From G963668605 sp963793625 (lineage in GTDB: Bacteria; Acidobacteriota; Terriglobia; Bryobacterales; Bryobacteraceae): 64,000 nt of DNA. The stretch is from the NCBI GenBank assembly GCA_963793625.1, contig CAWCAT010000038.1, forward strand, positions 1-64,000. The letters run 5' to 3'. Of the stretch, positions 9,357 through 20,000 are shown piece by piece (within the stretch, counting starts at the first letter, position 1; every line of letters begins with the position of its first letter). A program made the translations under genes and the position numbers. Below the pieces are notes generated by a model. It saw nothing but the letters and a program-made list of their open reading frames with translations. It had not been told where the DNA came from and made no database searches.

Positions 9357-11679
9357 GTTCATACGATCCGCCGGCTTTGGCCTGCACTTGAATTTCCTTA
9401 CCCGCGTAGCGCACCTTGAGCGGCTTCGACTCCTTCGAACGGATCAGCGCCTTCTGCAGCTTGCCTGCCTGCCAGGTGATGTCCACTTCAAAACCGCCAC
9501 GGGCACGGAGTCCCGTAACTTTTCCGTTGGCCAGAACAGTCGGCAGAGCGGGTAACAGATGCACGATGGCGGATTGCCCCGACTGGATTTCAGTGGTGTC
9601 CGTCGGCTTCGCGTATGGATCCTGGCTCTGCAGCAACATCTCTGCGATTCCGGCGGTTGCTCCGAAATTGCCGTCGATCTGGAATGGCGGGTGAGCATCG
9701 AAGAGGTTCGGATACACACCGCCCTGCATTCGTTCAGAGCCCACCGGACGCAGCAGATTCCGCAGGATGACGTAAGCATGCGGGCCGTCCAAAAAGCGTG
9801 CCCACAGATTTACTTTCCAGCCCATCGACCAGCCGGTCGCCGCATCACCACGAAACTCAAGCGATTTCTTCGCGGCAGCAAACAGATCCGGGCTGCCCCA
9901 CGGCGTGATGTCCGCGCCGGGATAGACGCCCCACAGATGCGATACGTGGCGGTGGTTGTTCTTGGGATCGTCCTTATCTTCGAGCCACTCCTGTAACTGG
10001 CCGTACTGGCCAATTTGGTTCGGCGCGATCTGCTTGCGCAAATCGAGAAGCTTGGCGCGCAGTACCGGATCGACATCCAGCAACTTGCTTGCGGCCGCGA
10101 CTTGACCGAACAGACTGCGAATGATCTGGTGGTCCATCGTGGGACCCATAACGAGTCCGCCCTGCTCTGGCGAGTTACTCGGGCCCGAAATGAGCCAGCC
10201 TTTTTGTGGATGCTTCACGAGCGTATCAACGAAGAACTGCGCGGCACCTTTCATCAGCGGATACGCTGTCGCGCGCAAGAACTCCTTGTCGCCCGTGAAC
10301 AGGTAGTGATCCCACAAGTGATGCGATAGCCAAGCGCCGCCGGTCGGCCAAATACCGTGGTTCGATGCATTGATGGGAGCGGTCCCGCGCCACAGGTCGA
10401 AGTTATGATGCAACACCCAACCACCCGCGTCGTAGTGCTCTTTTGCAGTCTTTGCGCCTGAAGCCGCAAGCTCCTTCATCGCAGTGAACAGCGGCTCATG
10501 GCACTCGGAAAGATTGGTCACCTCAGTCGGCCAGTAATTCATCTGTACGTTGATATTGCATGTGTACTTACTGTCCCACGGCGGTCGATTAGACTCGTTC
10601 CACAGACCCTGCAAATTGGCTGGCTGCCCGCCTTTGCGACTGGAGCCGATCAGCAGATAACGTCCGTACTGAAACAACAGCGTCACTAGTTGCGGATCTT
10701 TCCCTTGACCGAAAGCAGCGATGCGCTCGTTCGTCGGAAGAGCGCTCGAATCCGAAGTCCCCAGATCGAGAGAAACGCGCCGAAACAGTTTCTGGTGGTC
10801 CGCAACGTGTGCCGCGCGCAAACTGGCGAAACTCTTTCCGCGCACGCCTGCAAGTGTGTCGTTATTCTTTTTGACCGGATCGGCGGAGGCGTCATTATAG
10901 GTTTTGAAATTTGTTGCGCCGGAGAGAATCAAAGTCACCGAGTTCGCTCCGGTCACAGCGATCCCACCACCGCGACTCTCCTGCGTCCCGCTATCTACGA
11001 TCACTAGCAGGCGTGCTTCGAAGCGAATATCAGAATTATCCACCTTGCCGCTCATCGACAATTCGCTCTTCGATAGTGCCTTGATCGTTTCGCCGACATG
11101 GGCGCTCTTCAGCGAGGCCTTGAAATCGAGACTGCCCGGCTTCGTCGCAGTAAGGCGCACGACAATCACCTGCGCGGGCCAACTGGCTAAGACCTCGCGG
11201 CGATAGCCTACGCCCGCGTGCGAGTACTCGACGTTGGCAGTTGCGGTATCCAGATTGAGGTCGCGCCGGTACTCTGTGACGTCCTTTTCCTGAACTTTAG
11301 GAAACTCCAGCATGAGATCGCCGAACGCCTGATAAGCTTTCTGTCTCAGGGGAATGCTCATGAATTCCTTGTTCGCCAGCGCTTCAGCTTCCTTCTGTTT
11401 GCCTTGAAAAAGAAGTGCGCGGATTGCGGCAAGGTGCTTGTAAGCGCCGGGATGCTGGTACTCATGGGGGCCGCCTTCCCACACAGTGTGTTCATTAAAC
11501 TGGATGCGCTCGGAGGCAACACCGCCGAAGACCATCGCGCCTACTCGGCCATTGCCGACGGGTAGCGCCTCAACCCACTTCGTCGCGGCTGCTTTGTACC
11601 ACAAGGAAAGCGGTTCACCTGCGACACCTGCTCCCGATAGCGCCAGCAGCGCCATTCCCGCGAATCCAATTTTCTTCAC
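9328..11679 (-). CDS. GH95 alpha-L-fucosidase family glycosidase, secreted
   Basis: A 783-residue glycoside hydrolase of family 95, whose members release terminal alpha-1,2-L-fucose or act on L-galactose by an inverting mechanism. The GTG at 11679 is chosen because AGGAG lies about ten bases upstream and the leader VKKIGFAGMALLALSGAGVAGE follows; an in-frame GTG at 11688 sits too close to that site. Family blocks appear in order: LWYKAAATKWVEALPVGNGRVGAMVFGG near the N-terminus, NLQGLWNE, CNINVQMNYWPTE (the Asn pair that assists the base), ISGPSNSPEQGG with the acid Glu, and FQIDGNFGATAGIAEML with the Asp near the C-terminus. All catalytic positions look intact. It diverges from the alpha-galactosidase gene. 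Confidence 0.92.
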   Translation of the reverse strand: MKKIGFAGMALLALSGAGVAGEPLSLWYKAAATKWVEALPVGNGRVGAMVFGGVASERIQFNEHTVWEGGPHEYQHPGAYKHLAAIRALLFQGKQKEAEALANKEFMSIPLRQKAYQAFGDLMLEFPKVQEKDVTEYRRDLNLDTATANVEYSHAGVGYRREVLASWPAQVIVVRLTATKPGSLDFKASLKSAHVGETIKALSKSELSMSGKVDNSDIRFEARLLVIVDSGTQESRGGGIAVTGANSVTLILSGATNFKTYNDASADPVKKNNDTLAGVRGKSFASLRAAHVADHQKLFRRVSLDLGTSDSSALPTNERIAAFGQGKDPQLVTLLFQYGRYLLIGSSRKGGQPANLQGLWNESNRPPWDSKYTCNINVQMNYWPTEVTNLSECHEPLFTAMKELAASGAKTAKEHYDAGGWVLHHNFDLWRGTAPINASNHGIWPTGGAWLSHHLWDHYLFTGDKEFLRATAYPLMKGAAQFFVDTLVKHPQKGWLISGPSNSPEQGGLVMGPTMDHQIIRSLFGQVAAASKLLDVDPVLRAKLLDLRKQIAPNQIGQYGQLQEWLEDKDDPKNNHRHVSHLWGVYPGADITPWGSPDLFAAAKKSLEFRGDAATGWSMGWKVNLWARFLDGPHAYVILRNLLRPVGSERMQGGVYPNLFDAHPPFQIDGNFGATAGIAEMLLQSQDPYAKPTDTTEIQSGQSAIVHLLPALPTVLANGKVTGLRARGGFEVDITWQAGKLQKALIRSKESKPLKVRYAGKEIQVQAKAGGSYELNGALAVSK

Positions 11680-11716
11680 AGCAAACACTCTCCTGGAGTA
11701 ACCGCTACAGTTCACG

Positions 11717-11722
11717 ATTATA
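11717..11722 (-). promoter_or_regulatory. -10 element (TATAAT) of the GH95 gene
   Basis: On the minus strand the sequence reads TGTATAATCG, a perfect TATAAT preceded by TG, 38 bases ahead of the GTG start. The -35 region is weak. It sits in the 85-base gap between the two divergent glycosidase starts. Confidence 0.45.
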
Positions 11723-11764
11723 CAGTCCCACTCTGCGTGAAGTGGTGTCATAATGACTCTTCTC

Positions 11765-14056
11765 ATGAAACTGCTTACCAGTATTGGCCTTCTGCTGACA
11801 ATTTCGGGCAGCCTCAGCGCAGCCGAGTTATCGATTCGCAACGAGAGCCTGCAACTACGCGTTGACGCATCCGCGAACTCGTTCTCGCTTACCGCGATAG
11901 GTCAGTCAAAACCGATTGTGCGCGCGGGGAGTCTGCGCGAGACAGGCGGAAAAGCACGGATTGTTGCTGCGACGGACAAGTTTTTTGGCAAGGGTCAGGC
12001 GATCGAGATTATTCATCCCAGCGGCAACAACACCCAACTTCAGGTGTACCCGAAGCTCCCGTTCGTCCTTTTCCGCTCGACACTAAAAAACACCGGCTCA
12101 GAGATCAGCATCACGGACAGAATTCGTCCCCTCGGCTTCGCTGTTGACCTGGGAGTCGCGCCTGGTGCATTGAACGTGCTCGGCACTGGCGGACTTGCGG
12201 CATCAGCAAAAGCGCCGGGCAGTTACATGTGGGTGGCCATCGCAAATCCACAGACACGCAACGGGATTGTCGCGGCATGGCTGACGAGCTATCGCGGCAG
12301 CGGCGTGCTCTTTCCGGAACTGAAGGACGGCACGCTCCGGGTGGATGCGCAGATTGATTACGGCAAACTCCGCGTGAAGCCAGGCCAGACGGAGAATCTG
12401 GAAACATTCGCGCTGGGCTATTTCGCGGATGCACGTTTCGGACTCGAAGCGTGGGCCGATGCAGTCGCGAAGGTGCATGAAATCAAACTGCCGCCGCAAC
12501 CGCTCGGGTACTGCACCTGGTATCACGCGCGCGCATCTACCGACGCCAAGTTGGCGATTCAGACTGCATTCGCCGCAAAGAATCTGAAGCCTTACGGATT
12601 CGGATTCGTGCAAATCGATGACGGTTGGCAGGACGGCGTGAAAGCCAACGGGCCGAAGAAGAACTTCACGCAGGTTGATCCCAAGGGCCCGTATCCAACC
12701 GGAATGAAAGCCACGGCCGACAATATTCGTGCGCAGGGATTCGTACCCGGCATCTGGTTCATGCCGTTTGCTGGAACGTATAACGACCCTTGGTTCAAGG
12801 ATCATCAGGACTGGTTCCCCAAGCGCGCAGACGGCACACCCTATGACGTGTTTTGGGGCGGCACGAGTCTCGACATGACGCACCCCGGGGCTCGCGAATA
12901 CGTCAGCGGTATCGCGCGCCGCTTATCAAAAGAGTGGGGCTATAAGTATTTCAAAATGGATGGCCTCTGGACAGGTTCCGCGACCGAAATGCGCTATGTG
13001 AATGATGCGTACAAGGACGATTTCATCGGCAACGCGACGTTGTTTAACCCGGATAAAACCAACATCGAAGCGTACCGCGATGGTCTTAAGCTGGTTCGCG
13101 AAGCGGCCGGTAAAGATGTGTTTTTTCTGGGCTGCAATACGCAGCAGAACATGCGTACCTACGGCGGTTCTTTCGGTCTGGTGGATGCGATGCGCATCGG
13201 TCCGGATAACGGAATCACCTGGGCTGCGCTGATTCGTGGCCCCAGATACGGCGCGCGCAATTATTTTCTGCACAACCGAGTTTGGTACAACGACCCCGAC
13301 CCTCTTTATGTCCGCACGAAATTAGCCCTCGAGCAGGCGCGGCTCGTCTCCGCGTGGGTGACGGTCTCCGGACAGCTCAGTGTCAGCAGCGATGACTTTG
13401 CGGAACTGCCGCCTGAGCGTCTGGACCTGCTGCGTCGCACGATGCCTTCGCACAATTTCGAAGCGCGTCCGGTGGACCTTTTCGAGCACGATATGCCGCG
13501 CATCTGGCACGCGCATGGAAGTTTGGGTGGACCGCGACGCGATGTAATCGGGCTATTTAACTGGGAGACTACGCCGGCACAGATCGAGTATCCACTCGAT
13601 CGCATAGGCCTCGCTCCCGCCAGTGAATACGTCGCATTCGACCTGTGGACCAACACGTTGCTGAAACCGTTCCGCGGAATGCTCAAAACAGCCATGGCGG
13701 CCTCTTCCAGCACAATACTCTCGGTCCGACCCGTTTCTCAGCATCCGCAGCTAATCAGCACATCGCGACACATTATGCAGGGCATGGTCGATGTCACGGC
13801 GGAGAACTGGAATGCCAAAACTGCCGAGCTTTCCGGAAGCGGCAAGGTGGTCGGCGGAGACCCCTATGAGTTGCGCATCGTTACGGGATCGGCCCGCGGC
13901 AACTGGAAATCCGCAGGTGTTCAAATTTCAGCGGCGGATCGCGCCGCTGGCGTTTCTGCAAGCCTGAAAGAAGAACCGGAACTCCTCCGCGTGACGATTC
14001 AATCTCCGGCTAACCGCGATGTGAATTGGAAAATACGATTCGGCGCGAAACCGTGA
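11765..14056 (+). CDS. Alpha-galactosidase (GH36/melibiase-like), secreted
   Basis: A glycosidase of about 763 residues. The second in-frame ATG (11765) gives a clean signal peptide (MKLLTSIGLLLTISGSLSAAE); the first is at 11753 and neither has a visible ribosome site. An N-terminal beta-sandwich precedes a TIM barrel that starts at LGYCTWYHARAST. Barrel signatures are FVQIDDGWQDG, FVPGIWFMPF, YKYFKMDGLW (the aspartate expected as nucleophile) and FLGCNTQQN, then MRIGPDN (the likely acid/base loop). The C-terminus is another beta-sandwich. GH36-type clan-D enzymes retain the configuration of alpha-galactosides. Divergent from GH95, suggesting joint use of fucosylated and galactosylated plant glycans such as xyloglucan side chains (inference). 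Confidence 0.85.
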   Translation: MKLLTSIGLLLTISGSLSAAELSIRNESLQLRVDASANSFSLTAIGQSKPIVRAGSLRETGGKARIVAATDKFFGKGQAIEIIHPSGNNTQLQVYPKLPFVLFRSTLKNTGSEISITDRIRPLGFAVDLGVAPGALNVLGTGGLAASAKAPGSYMWVAIANPQTRNGIVAAWLTSYRGSGVLFPELKDGTLRVDAQIDYGKLRVKPGQTENLETFALGYFADARFGLEAWADAVAKVHEIKLPPQPLGYCTWYHARASTDAKLAIQTAFAAKNLKPYGFGFVQIDDGWQDGVKANGPKKNFTQVDPKGPYPTGMKATADNIRAQGFVPGIWFMPFAGTYNDPWFKDHQDWFPKRADGTPYDVFWGGTSLDMTHPGAREYVSGIARRLSKEWGYKYFKMDGLWTGSATEMRYVNDAYKDDFIGNATLFNPDKTNIEAYRDGLKLVREAAGKDVFFLGCNTQQNMRTYGGSFGLVDAMRIGPDNGITWAALIRGPRYGARNYFLHNRVWYNDPDPLYVRTKLALEQARLVSAWVTVSGQLSVSSDDFAELPPERLDLLRRTMPSHNFEARPVDLFEHDMPRIWHAHGSLGGPRRDVIGLFNWETTPAQIEYPLDRIGLAPASEYVAFDLWTNTLLKPFRGMLKTAMAASSSTILSVRPVSQHPQLISTSRHIMQGMVDVTAENWNAKTAELSGSGKVVGGDPYELRIVTGSARGNWKSAGVQISAADRAAGVSASLKEEPELLRVTIQSPANRDVNWKIRFGAKP

Positions 14057-14272
14057 CTACGCACAGCACCGGGCAGTGGAGTGGAAAAGCTTCTCTGCCC
14101 CTTCCTCCATTAAGAAATTCGCAAGGCGGTCGCGCGATTCCCAGTACGCTTCGAGCGCCTTACACGTGTCGTTACCAGCCCTGACTTGTACACATAATTC
14201 CCTGAACGCAGCATCGTAAGCCGCTCGCAGGCAATCGTACTGCCACCGCATCTCTCCTGCTGAGTCCTTCAT
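14057..14272 (-). CDS. Small hypothetical protein
   Basis: About 71 residues, ending directly against the convergent alpha-galactosidase stop. The ATG at 14272 (MKDSAGEMRWQYDCLRAAYD) is used; an ATG at 14251 and a GTG at 14296 are alternatives. The composition is helical with several cysteines (DCLRAAYDAAFRELCVQV, NDTCKALEAYW). No signal peptide, membrane segment or recognisable domain. It is supported by its protein-like composition and by filling an otherwise empty gap. Confidence 0.45.
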   Translation of the reverse strand: MKDSAGEMRWQYDCLRAAYDAAFRELCVQVRAGNDTCKALEAYWESRDRLANFLMEEGAEKLFHSTARCCA

Positions 14273-14351
14273 GAAGATAAGGACGAAGAGAATCACGCAA
14301 AAGTCTCAATAAAGTTCGAGTATTTCGGGGGGCTGAGTTCCTCCTGATTTA

Positions 14352-15001
14352 TCAACAAGTAAGCTCGCGTTTTCTGGCGTGCAGTTCCGCGCGCTCCACG
14401 TATTCCGCCGCGTCGGGTGTTTTGCAGCCCGTCTCGCCGTGGTCCACGACAACCTTGCCGATCCGTTTTGCGGCTGATAGAGCTTTCTTCTTCAAAACTG
14501 GATTTCGCAGTGCGATCGCAATCAGCGCGGCATTCATGGAATATCGAACCCGGTTTGCGGCAGTGTGGATTTCGCGTTCAATTGTTCCCAGACGCTCCTC
14601 CCAATAATCGTCAGGCGTGCTGGTATCGCTTGCCGCGGCTAGTCCGGCGAGTGAATCCATTCGCGCATTTTCGCGCCCGCGAGAGGCGTTTTCGCCACGT
14701 AAGTAGCGAACAAATCCCCCAGTCCGTAGTGCTGAATGTCGTGAACCCAGACATTGAGTTCCGCACTCGTGGCAGCCTGCGGATCCGCAATCATGGTTGC
14801 CAGAATGCGCGCATCCGCATTCCCGCTGCTCCACAGTTGCGAAGCCAGGGAATGATCGGTTTTGATCTGCTTTTTAAATTTGCCAAAATTGGCAAAACTC
14901 ACGCCGAACAGAACGTCACCAGCGCCGTGACGCTTGTAGATTTTGCGATTCTGCTCGGTGCCTAATGACTCCAGCGTGGACATCGTCTCATGGAATGTCA
15001 T
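14352..15001 (-). pseudogene. DNA alkylation repair HEAT-like protein, frameshifted
   Basis: Belongs to the AlkD-related DNA alkylation repair family (PF08713). The N-terminal piece runs from the ATG at 15001 (MTFHETMSTLESLGTEQNRKIYKRHG) to a stop at 14639-14641. The C-terminal piece continues in another frame through DDYWEERLGTIEREIHTAANRVRYSMNAALIAIALRN and VDHGETGCKTPDAAEYV, the strongly conserved family ending. The junction near 14640-14670 also seems to lack the Glu-Trp...Ala-Gly-Trp stretch usual between the halves, so a small deletion as well as a shift is possible. An AGGAG lies just before the start, which follows the upstream SPFH gene after 6 bases, so it is the last gene of that operon. 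Confidence 0.7.
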
Positions 15002-15007
15002 GGCTCC

Positions 15008-15940
15008 TCATGGTGCTACAACAGAGTCCGAATTCGGCGCTGCGCTGCCGTTCTGTCCTGCCAGCAGGTCCGTTAGCAATCTGGTCTTTGAGCCACCAAG
15101 CAACAGGGTAAGCCGCCCTTTGTTCTCCAGTATTTTCTGCGTCTCCCAAATCTCGAATAGTGTGCTGGCGACTTCCGCATCTTCTGAAATGTCGCGTAGT
15201 GCCGCACCAATCATATTGGGGCGGATCACGGCCGCCTTGGAAAACTCGACCGCCGCTTCGCGCTCTGCGGAGTTCGTGATAATGCTGACCTGATTGGCGC
15301 CATCCTGCCGAATCGCGGACGTCACCTGACGCAGGCGATTCACCACCTTCTCCTCGATCTGGCGAATCATGCCGTTATCGCGAAAATGCACCTTACGAAT
15401 GTAAACGGAGCCCAGTTGATAACCCCACACGCGCGACTTCGCCGAGACTTCCGTCCGCACCGTCTGGCTCATCTTATGGCGCGTTTCGAGCATCTCAGCG
15501 AGAGGCATGTTGCTCAAACAACGCACTGTCGCGTTGCTGACATTGGCGCGCAGTGATCCGCGCGGATCCGTGTTCTTGAAGAGGTACGCCACAGGATCGC
15601 TGATCTGCATCTCGTACCAGATTCCGATTCCCATTGGCGCGCCCTCTTCGGAGTTTACGGGCTGGCTGCGCAAGTACTCCTGGTCGAGGCGCAAGTCCAG
15701 CACGTAACACGTTCCAAAAATATTAACGATGAACGCGGCGGGGCCCAAAACGAACGGCAATATATGCAAACCAGGTTCGTCAATCGACCCGATCACCTTG
15801 CCGAATAGAACATACACGCGGCAGGTACGCTCCTGCACGATCGCATACAAGCCGAGCATCCGCGCGAGGCCCAGTAGTACAAATTCCGCGACAAACATCC
15901 CCAGGAATACGATCAGAGCGGCAATCAACCCATCACTCAT
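15008..15940 (-). CDS. SPFH/band-7 membrane protein (second of a pair)
   Basis: A 310-residue SPFH (stomatin/prohibitin/flotillin/HflK-C) domain protein with one N-terminal transmembrane helix (LIAALIVFLGMFVAEFVLLGLA). The band-7 core follows: RVYVLFGKVIGSIDEPGLHILPF, then VSNATVRCLSNMPLAEML and a helical region ending in EKVVNRLRQVTSAIRQDG. Such proteins oligomerise at the membrane and organise microdomains or control proteases. Its ATG overlaps the upstream SPFH gene by four bases (ATGA), so the two products probably form a hetero-complex like HflK-HflC, though neither is a clear HflK or HflC orthologue. Confidence 0.8.
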   Translation of the reverse strand: MSDGLIAALIVFLGMFVAEFVLLGLARMLGLYAIVQERTCRVYVLFGKVIGSIDEPGLHILPFVLGPAAFIVNIFGTCYVLDLRLDQEYLRSQPVNSEEGAPMGIGIWYEMQISDPVAYLFKNTDPRGSLRANVSNATVRCLSNMPLAEMLETRHKMSQTVRTEVSAKSRVWGYQLGSVYIRKVHFRDNGMIRQIEEKVVNRLRQVTSAIRQDGANQVSIITNSAEREAAVEFSKAAVIRPNMIGAALRDISEDAEVASTLFEIWETQKILENKGRLTLLLGGSKTRLLTDLLAGQNGSAAPNSDSVVAP

Positions 15941-16929
15941 CGCGACACCTCCAGGAAGATTTGGCTGGCTTTACTGTGCAACGCCAGTTTCACGTTGCGC
16001 AGATAGGAAGTAAGCACGTTTGGTCCTTGCCGTTTAAGGTCGGCGAGTTCCTTGGCCATCATGCGGATCGGCGCCACCTCCGCTTGCGCTCGCAGCGTTT
16101 CGATCTCGACGGCGCGCCGCGATTGCACGATCTTCTGGTCCGCAGCCGCCTGCGCGAGACTGATATCGCTCGACACCTGGTTGTGCGCAGTATTGATTGC
16201 CGCCAGTGCGGATTCGACTTCCGGCGGCGGATCAATCTCCGTGATCAGCGATGCGTCAAACACAATGCCGTAACGCGCCATCGTCGAGAGACACTCCTGA
16301 TCCATGTAGTCGTTCAAGTCGCGCAGATTCTTGCGCAGATCATTGATCGAAATGTTGATCACATCACCACCGAGTGTCTGCGCAGCGCCCGTGGGCTCCA
16401 CGGCGTTCTTGGCCTCGAAGTTCGCGATCTTCTGTCTCAGAACCGAGACGAAGTACGCCATCACATGGACGATGGGGCGCTTGATGCCGAAGAAAAATGC
16501 ATAAAGATTGGCTTCGCTTACACGATAGCGTATCTGGCCGGTTAGCCCTGTATTGAGCTGATCTTTTGTTACCGCTTCGAGCAGCCTGCCGCCGCTATTC
16601 GCGGACGGGTCCTCGAGATCGAGCGCCATGTTCACAGTGTTGGTTGCGATCGATATTTTATGGATTTTCTCCCAGGGCATCCGGAAATACGGACCGCCCG
16701 GCGGTATCACGCGAACCTGTGGGTAGTTGTAGCGTTCTTTCTCTTCAGGACGCAGGTGCTCGGCTATGGGGTCATCAAGTGTGCTCTTCCCGCCGGAAAC
16801 GCGTTGGGCTCGTCCCAGGACTGTTTTGACTGCGCGCTCGTTCTGATCTACGGTATAGATACCAAGCAGTGCGCAGCGGATGAGGAACCAGGCGGCTAAG
16901 CCTAGCAAAGAACCGGTCAGTATCAGCAT
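15937..16929 (-). CDS. SPFH/band-7 membrane protein (first of a pair)
   Basis: A 330-residue SPFH protein that heads the minus-strand operon. The N-terminal helix MLILTGSLLGLAAWFLIRCALLG anchors it; TVDQNERAVKTVLGRAQRV and VIPPGGPYFRMPWEKIHKISIAT are the typical band-7 opening. A central SEANLYAFFFGIKRPI segment and a long helical Ala/Gln-rich tail (VSSDISLAQAAADQKIVQSRRAVEIETLRAQAEV) match the coiled-coil of prohibitin-like proteins. It is coupled by ATGA to the second SPFH gene and, further on, to the DNA-alkylation-repair gene. Confidence 0.82.
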   Translation of the reverse strand: MLILTGSLLGLAAWFLIRCALLGIYTVDQNERAVKTVLGRAQRVSGGKSTLDDPIAEHLRPEEKERYNYPQVRVIPPGGPYFRMPWEKIHKISIATNTVNMALDLEDPSANSGGRLLEAVTKDQLNTGLTGQIRYRVSEANLYAFFFGIKRPIVHVMAYFVSVLRQKIANFEAKNAVEPTGAAQTLGGDVINISINDLRKNLRDLNDYMDQECLSTMARYGIVFDASLITEIDPPPEVESALAAINTAHNQVSSDISLAQAAADQKIVQSRRAVEIETLRAQAEVAPIRMMAKELADLKRQGPNVLTSYLRNVKLALHSKASQIFLEVSR

Positions 16930-17001
16930 GGTTCTACTGTCTTAACACAAAAGCGCAGCGCGCGATGCTAATTGATGAGCGGGGCGGCTCTACTGCAGGT
17001 T

Positions 17002-17030
17002 GCGGCTGCAACCCCAATGGCTGCAGCCGC
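17002..17030 (-). terminator. Hairpin downstream of the TonB receptor gene
   Basis: GCGGCTGCA (17002-17010) and TGCAGCCGC (17022-17030) form a perfect nine-base-pair stem with an 11-base loop, 28 bases beyond the minus-strand receptor stop. No T-run follows, so it could be a terminator or an mRNA-stabilising hairpin. Confidence 0.4.
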
Positions 17031-17058
17031 GATCACACTTCAACAACACTGACAATTC

Positions 17059-20000
17059 TCAGAATTGATACTTGAGCGCGATCTGCATCGTACGCTCACC
17101 GGAAGCACTATTGATGGTTCCACCGAGTATGTCATTCACAGCCGTTTCCGGGATACGGAAGTTGGTGTGATTGGTTGCATTGAACATCTCCCATCGGAAC
17201 TGCAAGGAGTGCTTTTCAACGATGCGGAAGCGCTTGGCGACTGCCAGGTTGACCCCATACGATCCCGGTCCGTCCAGAATATTGCGGCCGGAGTTTCCGT
17301 AACGATATTCCGGTTTGGGGATCTGCTTGAAAGAAGATAGGTCAAACCACCGATCGCGGGTACGCTCTTCCAGGCGGCCATTAGCCAGCCGATCCGGACG
17401 AGTGGGTTCCCCGGCGTTTCCATCCACGCCCGTTACGCGCGGCGTAAAGGGCTGGCCGGTGTAGGCGCGCGCGTTGCCCGAAAGCTGCCAACCACGAAGG
17501 CCGCGCGGTAGCGTCGATGCCGTCTCATAAGAGAAGAGCATGTTGAAAGAGTGGCCCTGATCCCAATCTGAGCGGCCGCGATCGGCCTTCAGGTTGCGCA
17601 TATTCTGACCGCCCTCAAACCCGCCCTTCGAACGTCCGGACATCTGGGATGCCTCATCGATCGATTTCGAGAACGTGTAGTTGGCGCGGTAGAAGAAACC
17701 CTTGCTGAAGCGCTTGCGGAAGGAGACCATCCCGGCGTTATAGCTGGAGTTGGTTCCGAAGCCGTACATATTGATGCCCTTTAACTGCGGGACAAACTTT
17801 GGAAATGTACCGTCAGGTTTCATGTACTGCGGTTCGCGCCAGGGCTGATTCCAGTCATAGCGCCGGCTGAGGTGCCTGCCGACTGATCCGACATAGGAAA
17901 CTTCGACCGCCGATCCCTTGCCGATCTCTCGTTCCGTGGTCAGGTTCCAACTCTGCATGTAGGCAGGCTTGGGTTTGTACTCAAATGCGCGCGAATTGCT
18001 GATACCGTCGCCGGTGATCTTGCCGCCGGACGGGAAGGGGTTCGAGAGGCTCATGAATCCGGCAGGATAGTTCTTTGCGGAGTAGGTTTCAGAAAGCGAG
18101 AATGGGAAGATCTCGCCCATATCCTGCTTTACGCCGTCGAGCATCATTCCGGCATAGTAGATGCCGTAGCCGCCGCGCACCACCGCGCGTCCGTGGCCGG
18201 AGGGCCTCCACGCAAAGCCGAAGCGTGGAGCGAAGTTTTTGTAGTTCGTGTAGACAAGTGAGCGCGGCAGGTCGTAGTCACGCGCCAGACCAACCAGCCC
18301 CGTGAGACCCGCATCTGCGATATTCTTTGCCAGATCAGGGGTGTTGCGGTCGTCGGCGATGATCAGCTTGCCGAGTTCGGGAATGAAATTGGAGAGCCGG
18401 TCATATTTATCCACGGGCGGCTTTTGGATTTCATAACGCAGGCCGATATTGAAGGTCAGGTTCGGCCTAACCTTGTAATCGTCCTGAAGGTAGAAACCGT
18501 AGGATGTGAGGAAAAAGTAGCCGCGATTCGAGCCGAGCAGGCGGTCCGCGCCGCTTGGTAAACCGAGCAGAAAATCGCCCCACGTGTCGCCGGCATAGTT
18601 GCCCTTGAAATCGAAGTTGCCGTTTATCTTGCCGTTGAAGGGCTGGAAGAATTGCGTCCGCAACACGTCTCCGCCGAACTTAATCAGATGTTTTGATTTC
18701 ACCCAGGTGACGGAATCGGCGTACTCGTAGTTATTGACGACGTTCGCTTTTGGCAGCCCATTGCTCGGTCCAAGCGATAGCAGCAGGCTACCGATATTAA
18801 AGCGCGGGAACCCGGCCGTGGAAGCATCGGGCGAGATGCCTGGGATCCCCAACTCTTGCGCCCAATTCTTGCCAGCAAAGATACTCTCGCTGATAGTCGA
18901 ACTGCGCGACAGGCCGGCACGGAATTCGTTGATCACAGAAGGCGAAAACATGTGCGTGTAGCGCAGGCCAACCAGGGTAGAGCGGGTTTGCTGACGGCTT
19001 CCGAAGGTGCCCATATCATTGCCATCGAACGGGCTCTTGTTTCGTGTGTCGCGCATCAGGTAGCGACCTGAAAGGGTGTCCTTGTCGCTGATACGCTGGT
19101 CGATTTTGGCCGAGTAGCTGTCCCACGCATCACGGTCGTCGCCGACGTAGCCGCGGTAATTGTAAACGCCGTCGGCATAGTTCGCGGCCGGGTAGTACGG
19201 CAGCAATTTCACGGTTACCGGACTGAAGCGGGCAACAGGAATCTTGTTTCCGGGGAACGGCACCTTATTCAGAGGGTCGATCGTGGTCACCACCTTGGTG
19301 AGCGTGGAATCGAGCGTTTGGGTAAAATCGCCCGCGCGTTCGATAGCAGTTGGCACGCGACCGCGGCGGCTATCACCGCTCGTGGTCCGATAGCTTTCCC
19401 AGCTATAGAGGAAGAAGGTCTTGTTCCGGCCGTCATAGACTTTCGGAATGAAGACAGGACCGTCCAAAGTAGCGCCGAACTGGTTTTGGCGTAGCTTGGA
19501 TTTGTCGGGATCGAAGAAGTTGCGGGCGTCGAAAACATCATTACGCAGATACTCGGAGAAAACGCCGTGCAGGCGGTTTCCGCCGGACTTGAGCACCATG
19601 CTCATGACGCCGCCAGCCAGCTTTCCGTACTCCGCGGAGTAACCGCTGGTCTGGATTTTGAACTCCTGCAACGCGTCCAGTGACGGACGCATCTGGATAT
19701 TAGCGTCACGTACGCTGCGGCTGGTGAATCCATCCACCAGGAAGTTGGTGTTGTCGCCGCGCGCACCATTAATTACAAAACTCGAGCCTTGCCCGCTATC
19801 CTGCCGGCGATCGACGCCGGCTACCAGGTACGCAAGATCCGAAAAATCGCGACCGGGCAACGGCATCTCGTGAATCTCCTGGCTTACGACAACATCGCCC
19901 TTCGATCCATTTTCAGTGTTGAGCGGGGGAGCATCAGCCATAACGCTAATTGAATCCGCTACTGCACCAACCTGCATCTCAACATCGATACGCGCCACTT

